Source: Cheiracanthium punctorium
Lineage: Eukaryota; Arthropoda; Arachnida; Araneae; Cheiracanthiidae
Length of the DNA stretch: 64,000 nt
Assembly (NCBI GenBank): GCA_038373885.1
Contig: JAWZYV010018266.1
Coordinates: 1,479,001 to 1,543,000 of the forward strand
Reading direction: 5' to 3'
The notes under the pieces are model-generated. The model saw only the letters and a program-made list of their open reading frames with translations, searched no databases and was not told where the DNA came from. This document shows, in pieces, positions 36,416 to 47,059 of this stretch. A program made the translations under genes and the position numbers. How positions within the stretch are numbered: position 1 is the stretch's first letter; every line of letters starts with the position of its first letter.

Positions 36416-37666
36416 GTTACGTGAACACTATTTTTTAATTAATATGAAGCATTCCTTCATCATTTGTTTTTTAGTGTATATTAGATCTGACACAAGACTT
36501 TTGCATTTGCGTCTTTAAAAAAAAAGCTTTTGAGACATTCCTGTTTTCGAATTCTGTTAAGTAATGTACATTCAATTGTTTTCACTGTTTCGTCCTAATT
36601 CGGAAGTATAAAAAGGCTGGGAGATGATGTACAAGGGACAAAGATGGATACTTTAGAGCTTTAGTGAAAAAGCCTCAACAGCTCACTGTTACCTTTGGCT
36701 ATTATGCTTGACATTACATAAGAGAGCCTAGTTCAAAAATATTATTGTATCTGGCATCAGTGGCTTATGTGATGCCATTAACGCTAACCTGTTTTAAATG
36801 TTACCTAAAAATTAAAATCCATTTGACTTATTCTTTTAATAGTGCCACGGGTATATATAATAACTGCTGATATACGGATATGCATATTTCTCTTTTTTGA
36901 CAGTATAATCTTCTAGATAATGTTACTTTCCTATTCGCCTAATTAGGCTAATAATACTTTATCCATCCCTTTTCTAAAACAGCAGTAATATGAAGAACCC
37001 CATAACAGAAGTACGCCTTAAAATGAATTAATTAAATAAATTTAACTAGTATAATGGGCTAGATAAGAAAACAAGATAAATAAGGAGATAGAGTATGAAG
37101 TTAATAAGTTAAATTATCAAGAAATAACAATAAATAATGTTTTACAGAAATAATTTCGGATACTTCAAGTTTATTATATTACCTCCAAAAAATTTATAAC
37201 TAATATAGCTTAATTATATATATTCATTGTCTTGGTATTTCACCTTTTTTTCTGTTCATTTTATGCATTCAAACATCATTTCCTTTTACTGTCTGTCGCA
37301 TAAAGTTTAGAATTGATTTTTTTTAAAGATTTTGACTTGTCATAGTTCAGAGTATAGCCCTATTTAGTTCAAATTGCTAAGAGTGCTATTAATGGGTTTC
37401 ACGCATAACAATTCATGGTCGCCAACTGGAAGGTTTCTCTCGTATTAGTTAACACCCATGTACTAACAAAGAACATTTTCATATCGTTTTGCATCGAGGT
37501 TCATATGCGTAAGTCTAAAATAGTCGAATGCGCATGTGTGACAATTACTGTTCTCTCGATTTTATCATTTAATAGAATATGTTGGAATGCGTATGCTTAC
37601 AAACTGCTGTCAGCATTACTTTAGATTTTTTACTGTTAAATGGCATTTAGTAAGTATATCATCGCG

Positions 37667-38246
37667 TTTTAACCCGTAAGCAGGCGAGTTGGAGTAAATC
37701 TCACCCCAGCGACTTTTTCTCTTCGTAAAATGGGAGAAATTTTTTGAGTACAAGATTGCCCCTTCTACCTTTCAAAGTCAAGGTCTAGTTGGGGTGGGTG
37801 AAGGAATTTTGTTTCTTTGTTATCCGGAAGGGAAGAAAATTCCACTTTCGGATTAAATACTCATCCCGTGTGACTAACAGCGTTTCATTACGTTGTTAAC
37901 GTAAACTAAGTATAAACTAAATGTAAATTAACTATAAATTGACCTTACACTACTGGTATGTATTGACAAAAGGCTATAAAATGAAATTAATATCATATTA
38001 ATAAAGTAATTAGTGTTTTTAGGTATAAAGCATATCATATGCGATTTTCTTCTCAGAAAGCATGATATTTAAAGAAACTGCCAGAAAATCTCTCAATAAA
38101 TATAAAAAGCACGATTTCTTCCCATGAAATGTAACTAAACTGATGTATTTTATAAGTCCACAAATTTGTTTTTAAAACGTTTTTAGTCAAAAATATAAAG
38201 TAGACAAAATGGGGTAAGATTTACCCCATGCGACTGCTTAAGTTAC
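37667..38246. mobile_element. Non-autonomous TIR element abutting the foldback element
   Basis: The left end TTTTAACCCGTAAGCAGGCG (37667) and inverted right end TTGTAACTTAAGCAGTCGC (38246) continue into matching GGAGTAAATCTCACCCC and GGGGTAAATCTTACCCC. TTAA is present at 37669-37672, but the right flank has TTAC, so a TTAA target is only suggested. There is no coding sequence. Confidence 0.65.
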
Positions 38247-39177
38247 AAAAGTAGACGCGCGTGCTTATAGAGCAAGAGCCAGCGACCGCCAGACCTTCGT
38301 CATAGTATAAAAGCTGAAACTTTCTCTGCGCATATTCCCCAATACAGGTAGGAACAATCGGCCACTATAAAGTTTGGATGATCGTGCTTTGGCAGGTAAC
38401 AGGTGGCAAAGGTGTATAAAATTGCAGAAAATTTTCGTCATTTTATAAAGCTTAATTTTTTTATATGTTCTTCTACGCAGTACTAGAAATCATTTTATCC
38501 CTTGCCAGACACTTTTCCATCGTGGCAAACCCCCGCCAGACAATCTCAAAGTCATGGAAAACGTGATTCTATTTTCGTCATTTCATAAAGCATGAATTTT
38601 TTCTATGTTCTTCAGCCCAGTACTAGAAGTCACTTTATCCCTTGCCAGACACTTTTGCTTCGTGGCAAACCCCGCCAGACAATCTCAAAGTCATGGAAAA
38701 TGATTTTTTTTCGTCATTTCATAAAGCGGATTTTTTATATGTCTTCTTCGCAGTACTAGAAATCATTTATCCCTGCCAGACACTTTTCCATCGTGGCAAA
38801 CCCCGCCAGACAATCTCAAAGTCATGGAGTTGGATTTATCGGATAATTTCTTTAAATAGAAATATTTATGAGTTAAAAAAAAATAAAAATTATTCACTAT
38901 AATTTCCATCTTAATACATTAATCAGAAATCTGATGTGGACACCACATGACTTTCTTGTACGTCTGTTATATCATAAATATTTTCGGTGCATTTCATCTA
39001 AACTTATTTTGTTTGTAACGAGATAAAATACTGCAGTAATAATAAGGTTTATCGATTTCTAGCCAAATATTTCCGATATCTCCATCCTGGATTCAATTTG
39101 AAAGATTTGTTTTTGACACTTCATTGGTTCATACTACCACCAAAAGCCGAAGTCTTGAGATAGTTAGCTACATTTTG

Positions 39178-39229
39178 GTCATAGCCGAAATGGTGATTCA
39201 TCACGATGAATTACTATTTTGGCTATGAC
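39178..39229. repeat. Hairpin inside the foldback element
   Basis: GTCATAGCCGAAATGGTGAT and onward pairs with its inverted copy ending GGCTATGAC over about 25 bases with three mismatches and almost no loop. Confidence 0.8.
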
Positions 39230-39550
39230 TAGTGTCGTCAGTCTCATTATAATGAACTTGAAGTGTCCATAGACCTTAATGTATTTAATGTCTTGCATAA
39301 CCATGTAAAGAAATTACTCTGTTGATTGAAATCAAAAAAGAGATAAGCAGTTAGATGGTTATAATAGTTCTAAATACAAAATTTCAACATTCTACGGTAA
39401 ACAGTTTTAGAGTTCTGTGAAATACGTAGCTGTTTTTGGCATTAAATTTTGCGATATTTCTGCAAAACACATCAAGGTTGATGACAAATGATAAGATTTT
39501 TGGCATAGACCAAACAGTGACCCACTACAGACATTATACTCACTACAGAC

Positions 39551-39720
39551 ATGTAAAACCTCGCTATAACGATACTCGATACCACAATAAATCTCTCTAC
39601 AATGAGTGGTTCCACGGAATTACAATGCAATATGTTTTCCCCTCGGTATAACGATACATCCCTCTAGAACGATAATTTTATTGGGTATATTAAGTATCTT
39701 TGTATCGAGGTTTTACTGTA
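39551..39720. mobile_element. Short Tc1/pogo-like MITE
   Basis: The left end TGTAAAACCTCGCTATAACG and the inverted right end ACAGTAAAACCTCGATACAA match. Related TATAACGATAC motifs occur inside. The CAGTAAAACCTCG-type terminus with an adjacent TA is reminiscent of Tc1/mariner-pogo ends. There is no coding capacity. Confidence 0.6.
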
Positions 39721-40714
39721 TATTGAAGATGTCCATAGACATTAATGTATTGAAATTCTTTTGAGTTGTTCTGTAAATAAACTTTGAAGTACATTAGAAC
39801 AAAAAATCCAGGTGCACAACTAGATGTTACAACAATCTTAGATATGAACAGTCTACGTCTAATTGTTTATGAGATATGCAAGTTACATACATACAAAGTC
39901 GCCAAACTTCGCGACTTTTGGTGCAGTTTTTGAGGAGGCGAACGACCGAAGTCCCCAAAAGTGAAGAAATCGAAACCCTAGGACCAATATTTCTCGAGAT
40001 TTCTAGAAACCCGTAGAAAAACAATGGGGAAACCGAAATCTCCGTATCACCGGTTCCAGTTGACCGATTTTGCTGCAACAAAAAGAAAAATTTAACTATT
40101 TGAAACGTAGAATTCGAATTTTAAACCATTTTAAGCCCCAGAACAGCGGGTTGCCCCGAACATTCGTAACAGTATTGTGCTTGAAATGAATGAATGTCCC
40201 TAAAACTTCCATTTAGCGTATTGCGTTGAAATTCTTTGGAGTGTTCCTGTAGCAGAACTATATATAGACACTATTTTCGATGGATAAATTCATTTTGTAA
40301 CCCTTAATAACGTATATCACTTTTGATTCGTTTGAAATAACCTAATACCACTAAGTTATACTTTAATGAATTTCTAGAACTGAATAATTGATTTCTAGAA
40401 CTACGAAGAAGAACATATAAAAAAATCACGCTTTATGAAATGACGAAAATAGAATCACGTTTTCCATGACTTTGAGATTGTCTGGCGGGGGTTTGCCACG
40501 ATGGAAAAGTGTCTGGCAAAGGGATAAAGTGACTTCTAGTACTGGGCCGAAGAACATATAAAAAAATCACGCTTTATGAAATGACGAAAATAGAGTCACG
40601 TTTTCCATGACTTTGAGATTGCCGGGGTTTGCCACGATGGAAAAGTGTCTGGCAAGGGATAAATTGATTTCTAGTACTGCGAAGAAGAACATATAAAAAA
40701 ATCACGCTTTATGA

Positions 40715-41000
40715 AATGACGAAAAAAAATTACATTTTCCATGACTTTGAGATTGTCTGGCGGGGGTTTGCCACGATGCAAAAAGTGTCTGGCAAGGGAT
40801 AAAATGATTTCTAGTAGTGCGTAGAAGAACATATAAAAAAATTAAGCTTTATGAAATGACGAAAAAAAATTACATTTTCCATGACTTTGAGATTGTCTGG
40901 CGGGGGTTTGCCACGATGCAAAAAGTGTCTGGCAAGGGATAAAATGATTTCTAGTAGTGCGTAGAAGAACATATAAAAAAATTAAGCTTTATGAAATGAC
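40715..41000. repeat. Two virtually identical ~141-bp tandem units in the right foldback arm
   Basis: The unit starting GACGAAAAAAAATTACATTT occurs at about 40718 and again at about 40859. No difference was visible through the following GCAAAAAGTGTCTGGCAAGG and GTAGTGCGTAGAAGAACATA blocks. The other units differ at many positions, so this pair is recently duplicated or converted. Confidence 0.8.
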
Positions 41001-41164
41001 GAAAATTTCCTGCAATTTTATACACCTTTGCCACCTGTTACCTGCCAAAGCCACTATCATCCAAACTTTATAGTGGCCGATTATTCCTACCTCTATTGGG
41101 GAATATGTGCAGAGAAAGTTTCAGCCTTTATACTATGACGAAGGTCTGGCGGTCGCTGGCTCTT

Positions 41165-44100
41165 AGACTATTACAGGTTAAAAGCGTTCCTCCTATAAAA
41201 TTAACAGGTGCTTTTGCAATAAGTGTTATGAAACACACTAGCATATGTTCATTAGCAATAGTCTAACTTTATAAGTTTTCCAGAATGAAAAAACTACGGT
41301 TCAACAATGAAACTGAGAAAGTTTGACAAGTTAGAAATCATGTCTGTAATTTCAGTGCATTATATAAAACTTTAAGACTTCTTTTGAATTATGTTATTGA
41401 AAAAAAGTTTTACATTAACGCAAATTAAAATTTGGAAATCATCTATTAGTTGGATAAATTTGAACGTTGTAGACGGAACAAATATAATTTAAAAACTTAA
41501 GTACAAATGCTACGTAAATTTACGATCAAAAGTCTTATTATTTATCAAGTACCTGGAAAAGAAAGTCATTAAATTGTTAAAAAATATGTATTTATTTTTA
41601 TGTTTGCAAACAAAGGTATGCAACTTCTTTCTGATAAATAGTTCGTTTTATAAATCATAAATATCTCAGCCATAAACATAAAATTTATGAGGTAAAACTC
41701 ATTAAAAAAGTATGTTTAAAATAAATGGTGGTAGTTTAGTTTTATTGGTTTTTATGCCCCCATTTAATTTATGAGAAACAAGTGTTTCTTAGCGTAACAT
41801 TTCTGAATACATTGATTAAAAAATCGTTTATTAAGAAATTTGAAATATTGTTCGAATAAAAACAATATAAATCATACTGGGTTTTAGGAATTAATTATGT
41901 AATTCTTCTGCATACATAATAAATGGTCTTACAAAAAATATTCAAAATCGAACAAATACTTTGGTGAAATATTTTGAGTTCTTTAGAGTTTACTTTGTGG
42001 AAAAAGAGGAATGAAAATAAATTTTAGTGTATTTTTTTTTTCTTAGCTAAAGATAATAAGTTTCAAAAGTCCGGAAACATAAGTTATTTACCGAGTTTTT
42101 AGCTCTGAAGATTAGCTATATTTCAAATAGAAAATTGAAAACAGCATAGTTGGAAGATGCAGTTTTTAAATCGCTCTTTTTCTGACTCAGAATCTTGTAA
42201 AAGAGGTGAGAAATGCATCGTGCCAGTGTGCTTTTATAGTACCGATACGAAATATACTCTGTTTTCTGAAAAATACCGAAATAGACGAAATGCAGTGTGG
42301 TTTCGCTGCCAGGATTGCAATAAAGTTGAAGAAAGAAATTGTTAAAAGTGTAGCTTTTTCGAAAAATTACAAATTAAAATTATAAGTGGAATACATAGTA
42401 AATTACGTAAAGTAAATTTTTATTGCTTTAATAATGAAATGAACTTTCTAGCAAAGCAGAAAACAAAAATTGCTGATAACGGATTTGTTACCTTATGGTA
42501 ACATGAACAAAAATGTGAGATTTTTTAAACAAATATAAAATTTAAAAAACCGAACCGAATTTAAAAATATAACTCGGTTTGAGATGCATTTATCTTTCGG
42601 CCATCGCCAGAAAGGTGCATTAGCACAAATATTCTTACTTTTATTATTATAGAAACATAATTCTTTCAGTTATCATTTGAAATTATTCATCCTATCCCAA
42701 TTCACACGATGCTGTATTAGGTGCATTGTGAAAGCTTGAAAAAGAAAGTATCTACCATTCACAAAGTTTTGAAATATTCGAAACACCCAGAACACTTTTA
42801 GAAAATAACATCGCATTATAAACATTGAAAGAGCTACGTGAGTGAAAATTCCAAAATAAATATTTAGTTAGAATTAAAAATTAGGACAAAGCAGTTTTAA
42901 TAAACATTTCACACTGAGTATTGTTCATTGAACTAACTCAGATAACTATTTTAACAATCCTAGAGGCAATTACTTAATTAAAATTTATACTTCACCTCTT
43001 TTAAGGAGTAAATTAATTTTCCAAGATGAATGTTCCAGAGCCAGAAAAATATCGATGTTCTCTCCTAGACAATCGATTTGATACTATGGCTTTTGAATTA
43101 GTGTAGGCAGGAATTTAGCACTACACATAAGGAGCAAAATCTACTATCGCATAGTTAAAAGGAAAGATTAAGAGTAGAAACAATTTTTAGAAAAAATAAC
43201 TTACTAGCAAGTTCAGTTTAACTTAATAAAATACCCTGGAATTTGGAATGATGCCTGCAAACTATAATGAATTGCTTGCAATATCAAACTAGAATTTTGA
43301 TAGAAGATATTTTAATTTAACGCACATTTTAGATTTTATGAAAAATACATAATGGCTTAAGACTAAGCTCTGATATTGGAATATTTTGGAACTGTTATTG
43401 TGGTAAAATTCATAAGACGAACAAATTTTAATCTTGAACAGTTAAATTCTTAAGAAAATATTAAATTGTGATGTGCCTTGTAATTACGAGGGACATTTTT
43501 TTAGGCACGTACAATTTTTATTAAGGGGGAAAAACCCAATCGAATATCCTTTCTCAACCCCTCCCCCATACATATTCACCTAGTTTGTTTAAGCATGTTT
43601 TTATTTCTTAAAACATATAATTTTCTAAACCTCTTGCAGAAATTTTCTGCCTGCAATATATAACAATCATCAATGTTTTTGTCGTTTGTACAAACATGGC
43701 CAAAATGTAATGAGCCATCCAGAACAAGTGGTATGCTCACACAGAGATTTCTTTCTTCATTAGGAATTTCCTCAATACGGATTTTTTTCTTAACCAAGAA
43801 CATCTCCAGTTTTGTCTTCATCAGTCTGTATCCTAATCACAATAATCTTTCCCCTGATCACAATAAGTGTTCCCCTTCTGTTTTCCTCTTCAGGTTTTCA
43901 GTTCAGTACAAACTGCGGTATTATTTCATCAGGTGAGTGTTGGTCTCATCAAATACAGAACATGAGCTTCGGATAGTGAATATTCGGGTCTACCATCAAC
44001 TTTGGTACTGGACATAGCAAATCCCACTCTTTGCGAAGCTTAGAAATTTCATACCAATATAATTTTTATTCCCACTGACTGACAGATGAAAACGTCCCTG

Positions 44101-44820
44101 CTTTCACGGCAAAACAGCTGTTCAAACATGAAAAATCGTTGTGCAACAATTTTTGGCTTATATAACGCATTGAACACAACTGTCTTAAATTTGGATTATA
44201 CGAAGTGCATTTAAACGTTTATAAAACACTGAACGATTGACATTAATTAAATGCAGCAAGTTTATCTTCCGCTTGACATCAATCTTGGTCGGGTAATGGT
44301 GCCAATTTCTGATCTTCGAGTTTTATCACTTGACCAGGGAGTTCTAGTTAATTGAAATCACCCTTTCTGAAACTTTGAAAAGAATACTCACCCGTTTTTA
44401 CCGATTGACTGTTTCCACTGTCACGCACTCTATAACTTTCAGCATAACGTTTGTTTGGATTAAACAGAACTGCAGGAAGACAAACTTCCTGCAGATGATG
44501 GTATGTCATATACTTCGACAACTATTTTTTCTGAGAAAAAAAATGTATCGTTTACATTTCAGCAAAATGATACACAATAAAATGTGAAGCCAATTGACAG
44601 AAATTTGGCAGGAATATCGTTCAGAAGTTTTCGATAGCAAAAATTACGCGAGCTATTGTAAATTCTTAAAATGAATTCCAAAAATATCTCATACCACGTA
44701 CTTAAAGCAAATATTAACTTAACAAAAAACAAACAGTAATATAAACATTAATACAATTATACCGCTTTACTAGGTGTTTCTTTAAAGAATTTTAGTAAAC
44801 GAGCAATCTTCCCCAATTGA
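41165..44820. other. AT-rich unassigned region
   Basis: No gene supported. A 62-codon plus-strand frame (42157-42345) has a C-rich pattern, and a slightly GC-richer stretch at 43560-44500 is open for 81 codons on the minus strand (43576-43821, VLDGSLHFGHVCTNDKN). Neither could be assigned; the second may be an old transposon or gene remnant. Confidence 0.4.
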
Positions 44821-44824
44821 TTCA

Positions 44825-45110
44825 TTACAGTCATCTATTTAATTAGATGAATTAAAACGTTTTACGAAAAAAAATTCTCAAAGCAGCAGCTCTCGAAACA
44901 AGGAAGAAAACGGCAGTGTTTGTTCAGAATAAGTGATCAGAGTCGGTCTGAAAGACAAGCTTTAACGATAAATTCACAAAGAAACGAATTGCTTTCGCGC
45001 CAGGGTTCAATTTTACAGTGGAAGGACGAAGTAAGAAAGGATTAAAAGGGAAGTGAACAAGTTAGGAAGATAAACTTGGCGGAGAGGGATTGGAGCATCA
45101 AATGAAAACA
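44825..45110 (+). repeat. Duplicated segment, upstream copy
   Basis: Shares with 46472-46738 the blocks TTTAATTAGA, AGTGTTTGTTCAGAATAA or GCGTTTGTTCAAAATAA, GGTCNGAAAGACAAGNTTTA, ACGATAAATTC, GATTGCTTTAGCG or AATTGCTTTCGCG, TCAGGGTT or CCAGGGTT, and GGATTAAAAG. Identity is roughly 80%. Confidence 0.8.
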
Positions 45111-45463
45111 TTCTGGAGGTGAGCTGAGAGAGTAATAGAGTTGTATAGATTTCGATATTTTGCTCCAAAAGTAAAGCAACTCAAATTAGATACCGTTCAA
45201 GGAAGTGAAGTATTTTAAAATATGATTCACATGTTCATAATTTTCCCCCAATATTTAAAACTCTGTAGGAACTTTCATTGATTCTGCCAGACACACTCAT
45301 TTGAAGCTATGGTTACACTTAAATAATTGTTCTTTAATTAGATTCAACAAACTATAATTTTCTAAATCCATATGTGCTGTAATGTACGTATTTTTATGTT
45401 GCATTTAACTAATTTTATAACAAATTGACAAATTATTCTTACATTAAGGCTCTAAATATTAAA

Positions 45464-45653
45464 TTGATGCATGATTATCAGGTGTTTCTTTGACGTGCTA
45501 TATTTTAATAAAAAATTACAGTATTTTTAATTGATTCTTTAATTAATTAATGTTTAATTTAATTATGGGATTTATTTATTTAATTTAATTTAATAATTTA
45601 ATTAATTAATTAATTTAATAAAAATTTACAAACGCCTGATAACTATGCACCAA
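45464..45653. repeat. Small foldback with AT-only centre
   Basis: Inverted 24-base ends (TTGATGCATGATTATCAGGT at the left; inverted right TTGGTGCATAGTTATCAGGC) enclose about 140 bases made almost wholly of TTAATTAA-type repeats. Confidence 0.7.
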
Positions 45654-45780
45654 CAAAATATAGGTCTCAGTAATTTAAACTTACAAATACATATACTTTT
45701 TTTTAATTTCCAATGGTAGAGATGTTTGAAAAAAAATAATTACCTAAAATACCAAGAACATAACTATAAACATGAAACAA

Positions 45781-46255
45781 TCATTTCCTCATTCGACGTC
45801 TTGCTTCCCAGCATCAGGCAACGATAATTGTTCCTCGGAGAGCACTATAGTGGAGAACGTGGCGGCCATCCATGGCAAATTGGGCACATTGGGCACATTG
45901 GCAAATTGGGATGGAACAATATGAATGAGAAGCCAGCTTGGGCTTGTGTGAGTGAGCGACAAGACACTCATATCCCATGAAAAGTCAAAACTGGGACACG
46001 GCCTCGTGGCGTGGCCAGTCGGGAATGCATTCCGGATCGAGATCCTTCCACTATTTGCTATAAATTCATTTCATTAATTGCATGCGGAAATTAGTAAAGG
46101 CTTTTCTTTTTTAAAAAAAGCTTAAATTTGGAATAAAGGACGGTATTGTTAATGACTTACTGTACATACAGTCTTCGTTTGGCCAATTCATCGACCAATT
46201 CATCAGCCAATTCATTTCCCATGATTCTGCATTGGGAAGGGATGCACTGGAGTGC
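45781..46255 (-). pseudogene. Non-LTR retrotransposon remnant: RNase H end and C-terminal Cys/His motif
   Basis: The minus strand reads ALQCIPSQCRIMGNELADEL (RNase H terminus with the GNE.AD motif; the usual W-PSH is altered to C-PSQ). DELVDELAKRR follows, with an internal 12-bp tandem triplication that duplicates ADEL. After a gap it continues IPDWPRHEAVSQF, stop, LFMGYECLVAH, then CSIPICQCAQC, MDGRHVLHYSALRG, stop and CWEARRRM. This order is the 3' part of Jockey/I-type ORF2. Stops and an altered catalytic context make it dead. The family differs from the copy at 19960-21611. Confidence 0.75.
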
Positions 46256-46471
46256 TACAGACTAGCCCAGCGACAGATTTGCCCCATAGCTTTCTTAATA
46301 TTTAAATTAATACAAAATTAACAATAATAAAATGTCCCTGTTTTATTTATTTATTTTTGTTTATTTATTTTAAAAACTAATTAATTAGTTAAGAAATATA
46401 AATTTTGATAAATAAAAATATATATATATATTTTTTTTTAATCACTTGAATAATCACCCCATGTGCTGATT

Positions 46472-46738
46472 TATTTAATTAGAATGAAACAAGTAGTTTT
46501 ACAGAGAAGTATAAATTGTTGGAACAACAGCTCTTATAACAATAAAGAAAGTGTCAGCGTTTGTTCAAAATAAATGTTGGGAGCCGGTCGGAAAGACAAG
46601 TTTTAACGATAAATTCTCAAAGAACCCGATTGCTTTAGCGTCAGGGTTTAGTTTTACAGTCGGAGAGAACGGGGTAAGAAGGGATTAAAAGCAAAGTGAA
46701 CACATAGGAAAGATATACTCGGCGAGGGATCGGTATAG
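46472..46738 (+). repeat. Duplicated segment, downstream copy
   Basis: The second copy of 44825-45110 in the same orientation, 1.6 kb away. The non-LTR remnant at 45781-46255 and a small foldback at 45464-45653 lie between the two. Confidence 0.8.
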
Positions 46739-47059
46739 GTGAGGATTTGGAATAGATTTTGATAATTTAAATTTCAACAGAAAATGGAGCAAGTTAAATT
46801 AGTTGCATTTTGGTGCACTGAGTTTAGAAAAATAATGTAATGGTTTTGGTAAGCTTATTTCACATAACTGTGTCTTTCAAAATATTCATATGAATGGGGT
46901 TAAATGAAAATATTTGAAATAAATTTACGCCGAAGGAAATACATTGTTACTCAGTTTAATAATATCCACTAATTGATTAAAAATTTTTGAGAATAGAAAA
47001 ATGAAGAATTTTTTTGGTGAAAATATTCATGCATAGATATTTGTTGTTGTTGTATACAG

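Larger units (their letters stand above)
38274..41164. mobile_element. 2.9 kb foldback element with tandem-repeat arms
   Basis: The outer ends are inverted copies: AAGAGCCAGCGACCGCCAGA at 38274 and its complement ending at 41164. They are followed on both sides by ACCTTCGTCATAGTATAAA, a block with CACTATAAAGTTTGGATGAT, and then ~140-bp tandem units. The left arm (to about 38830) has three units and the right arm (from about 40400) has about five; each unit contains TTGCCAGACACTTTT, GGCAAACC..CGCCAGACA and ATCTCAAAGTCATGGA. This is the architecture of Foldback/Galileo-type elements. The 1.6 kb between the arms has no transposase. Confidence 0.85.

Noticed and set aside
38642..38902. An 86-codon ORF
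   Set aside because: It arises from the ~140-bp tandem units of the foldback arm and is repetitive, not coding.
42157..42345. A small zinc-binding protein (62 codons, several Cys, WFRCQDC motif)
   Set aside because: The Cys spacing fits no family I can name and a donor-like GTGAGA interrupts it; support was insufficient.
43576..43821. A minus-strand 81-codon frame (VLDGSLHFGHVCTNDKN)
   Set aside because: It looks protein-like, but no family, exon boundaries or continuing frame could be established.
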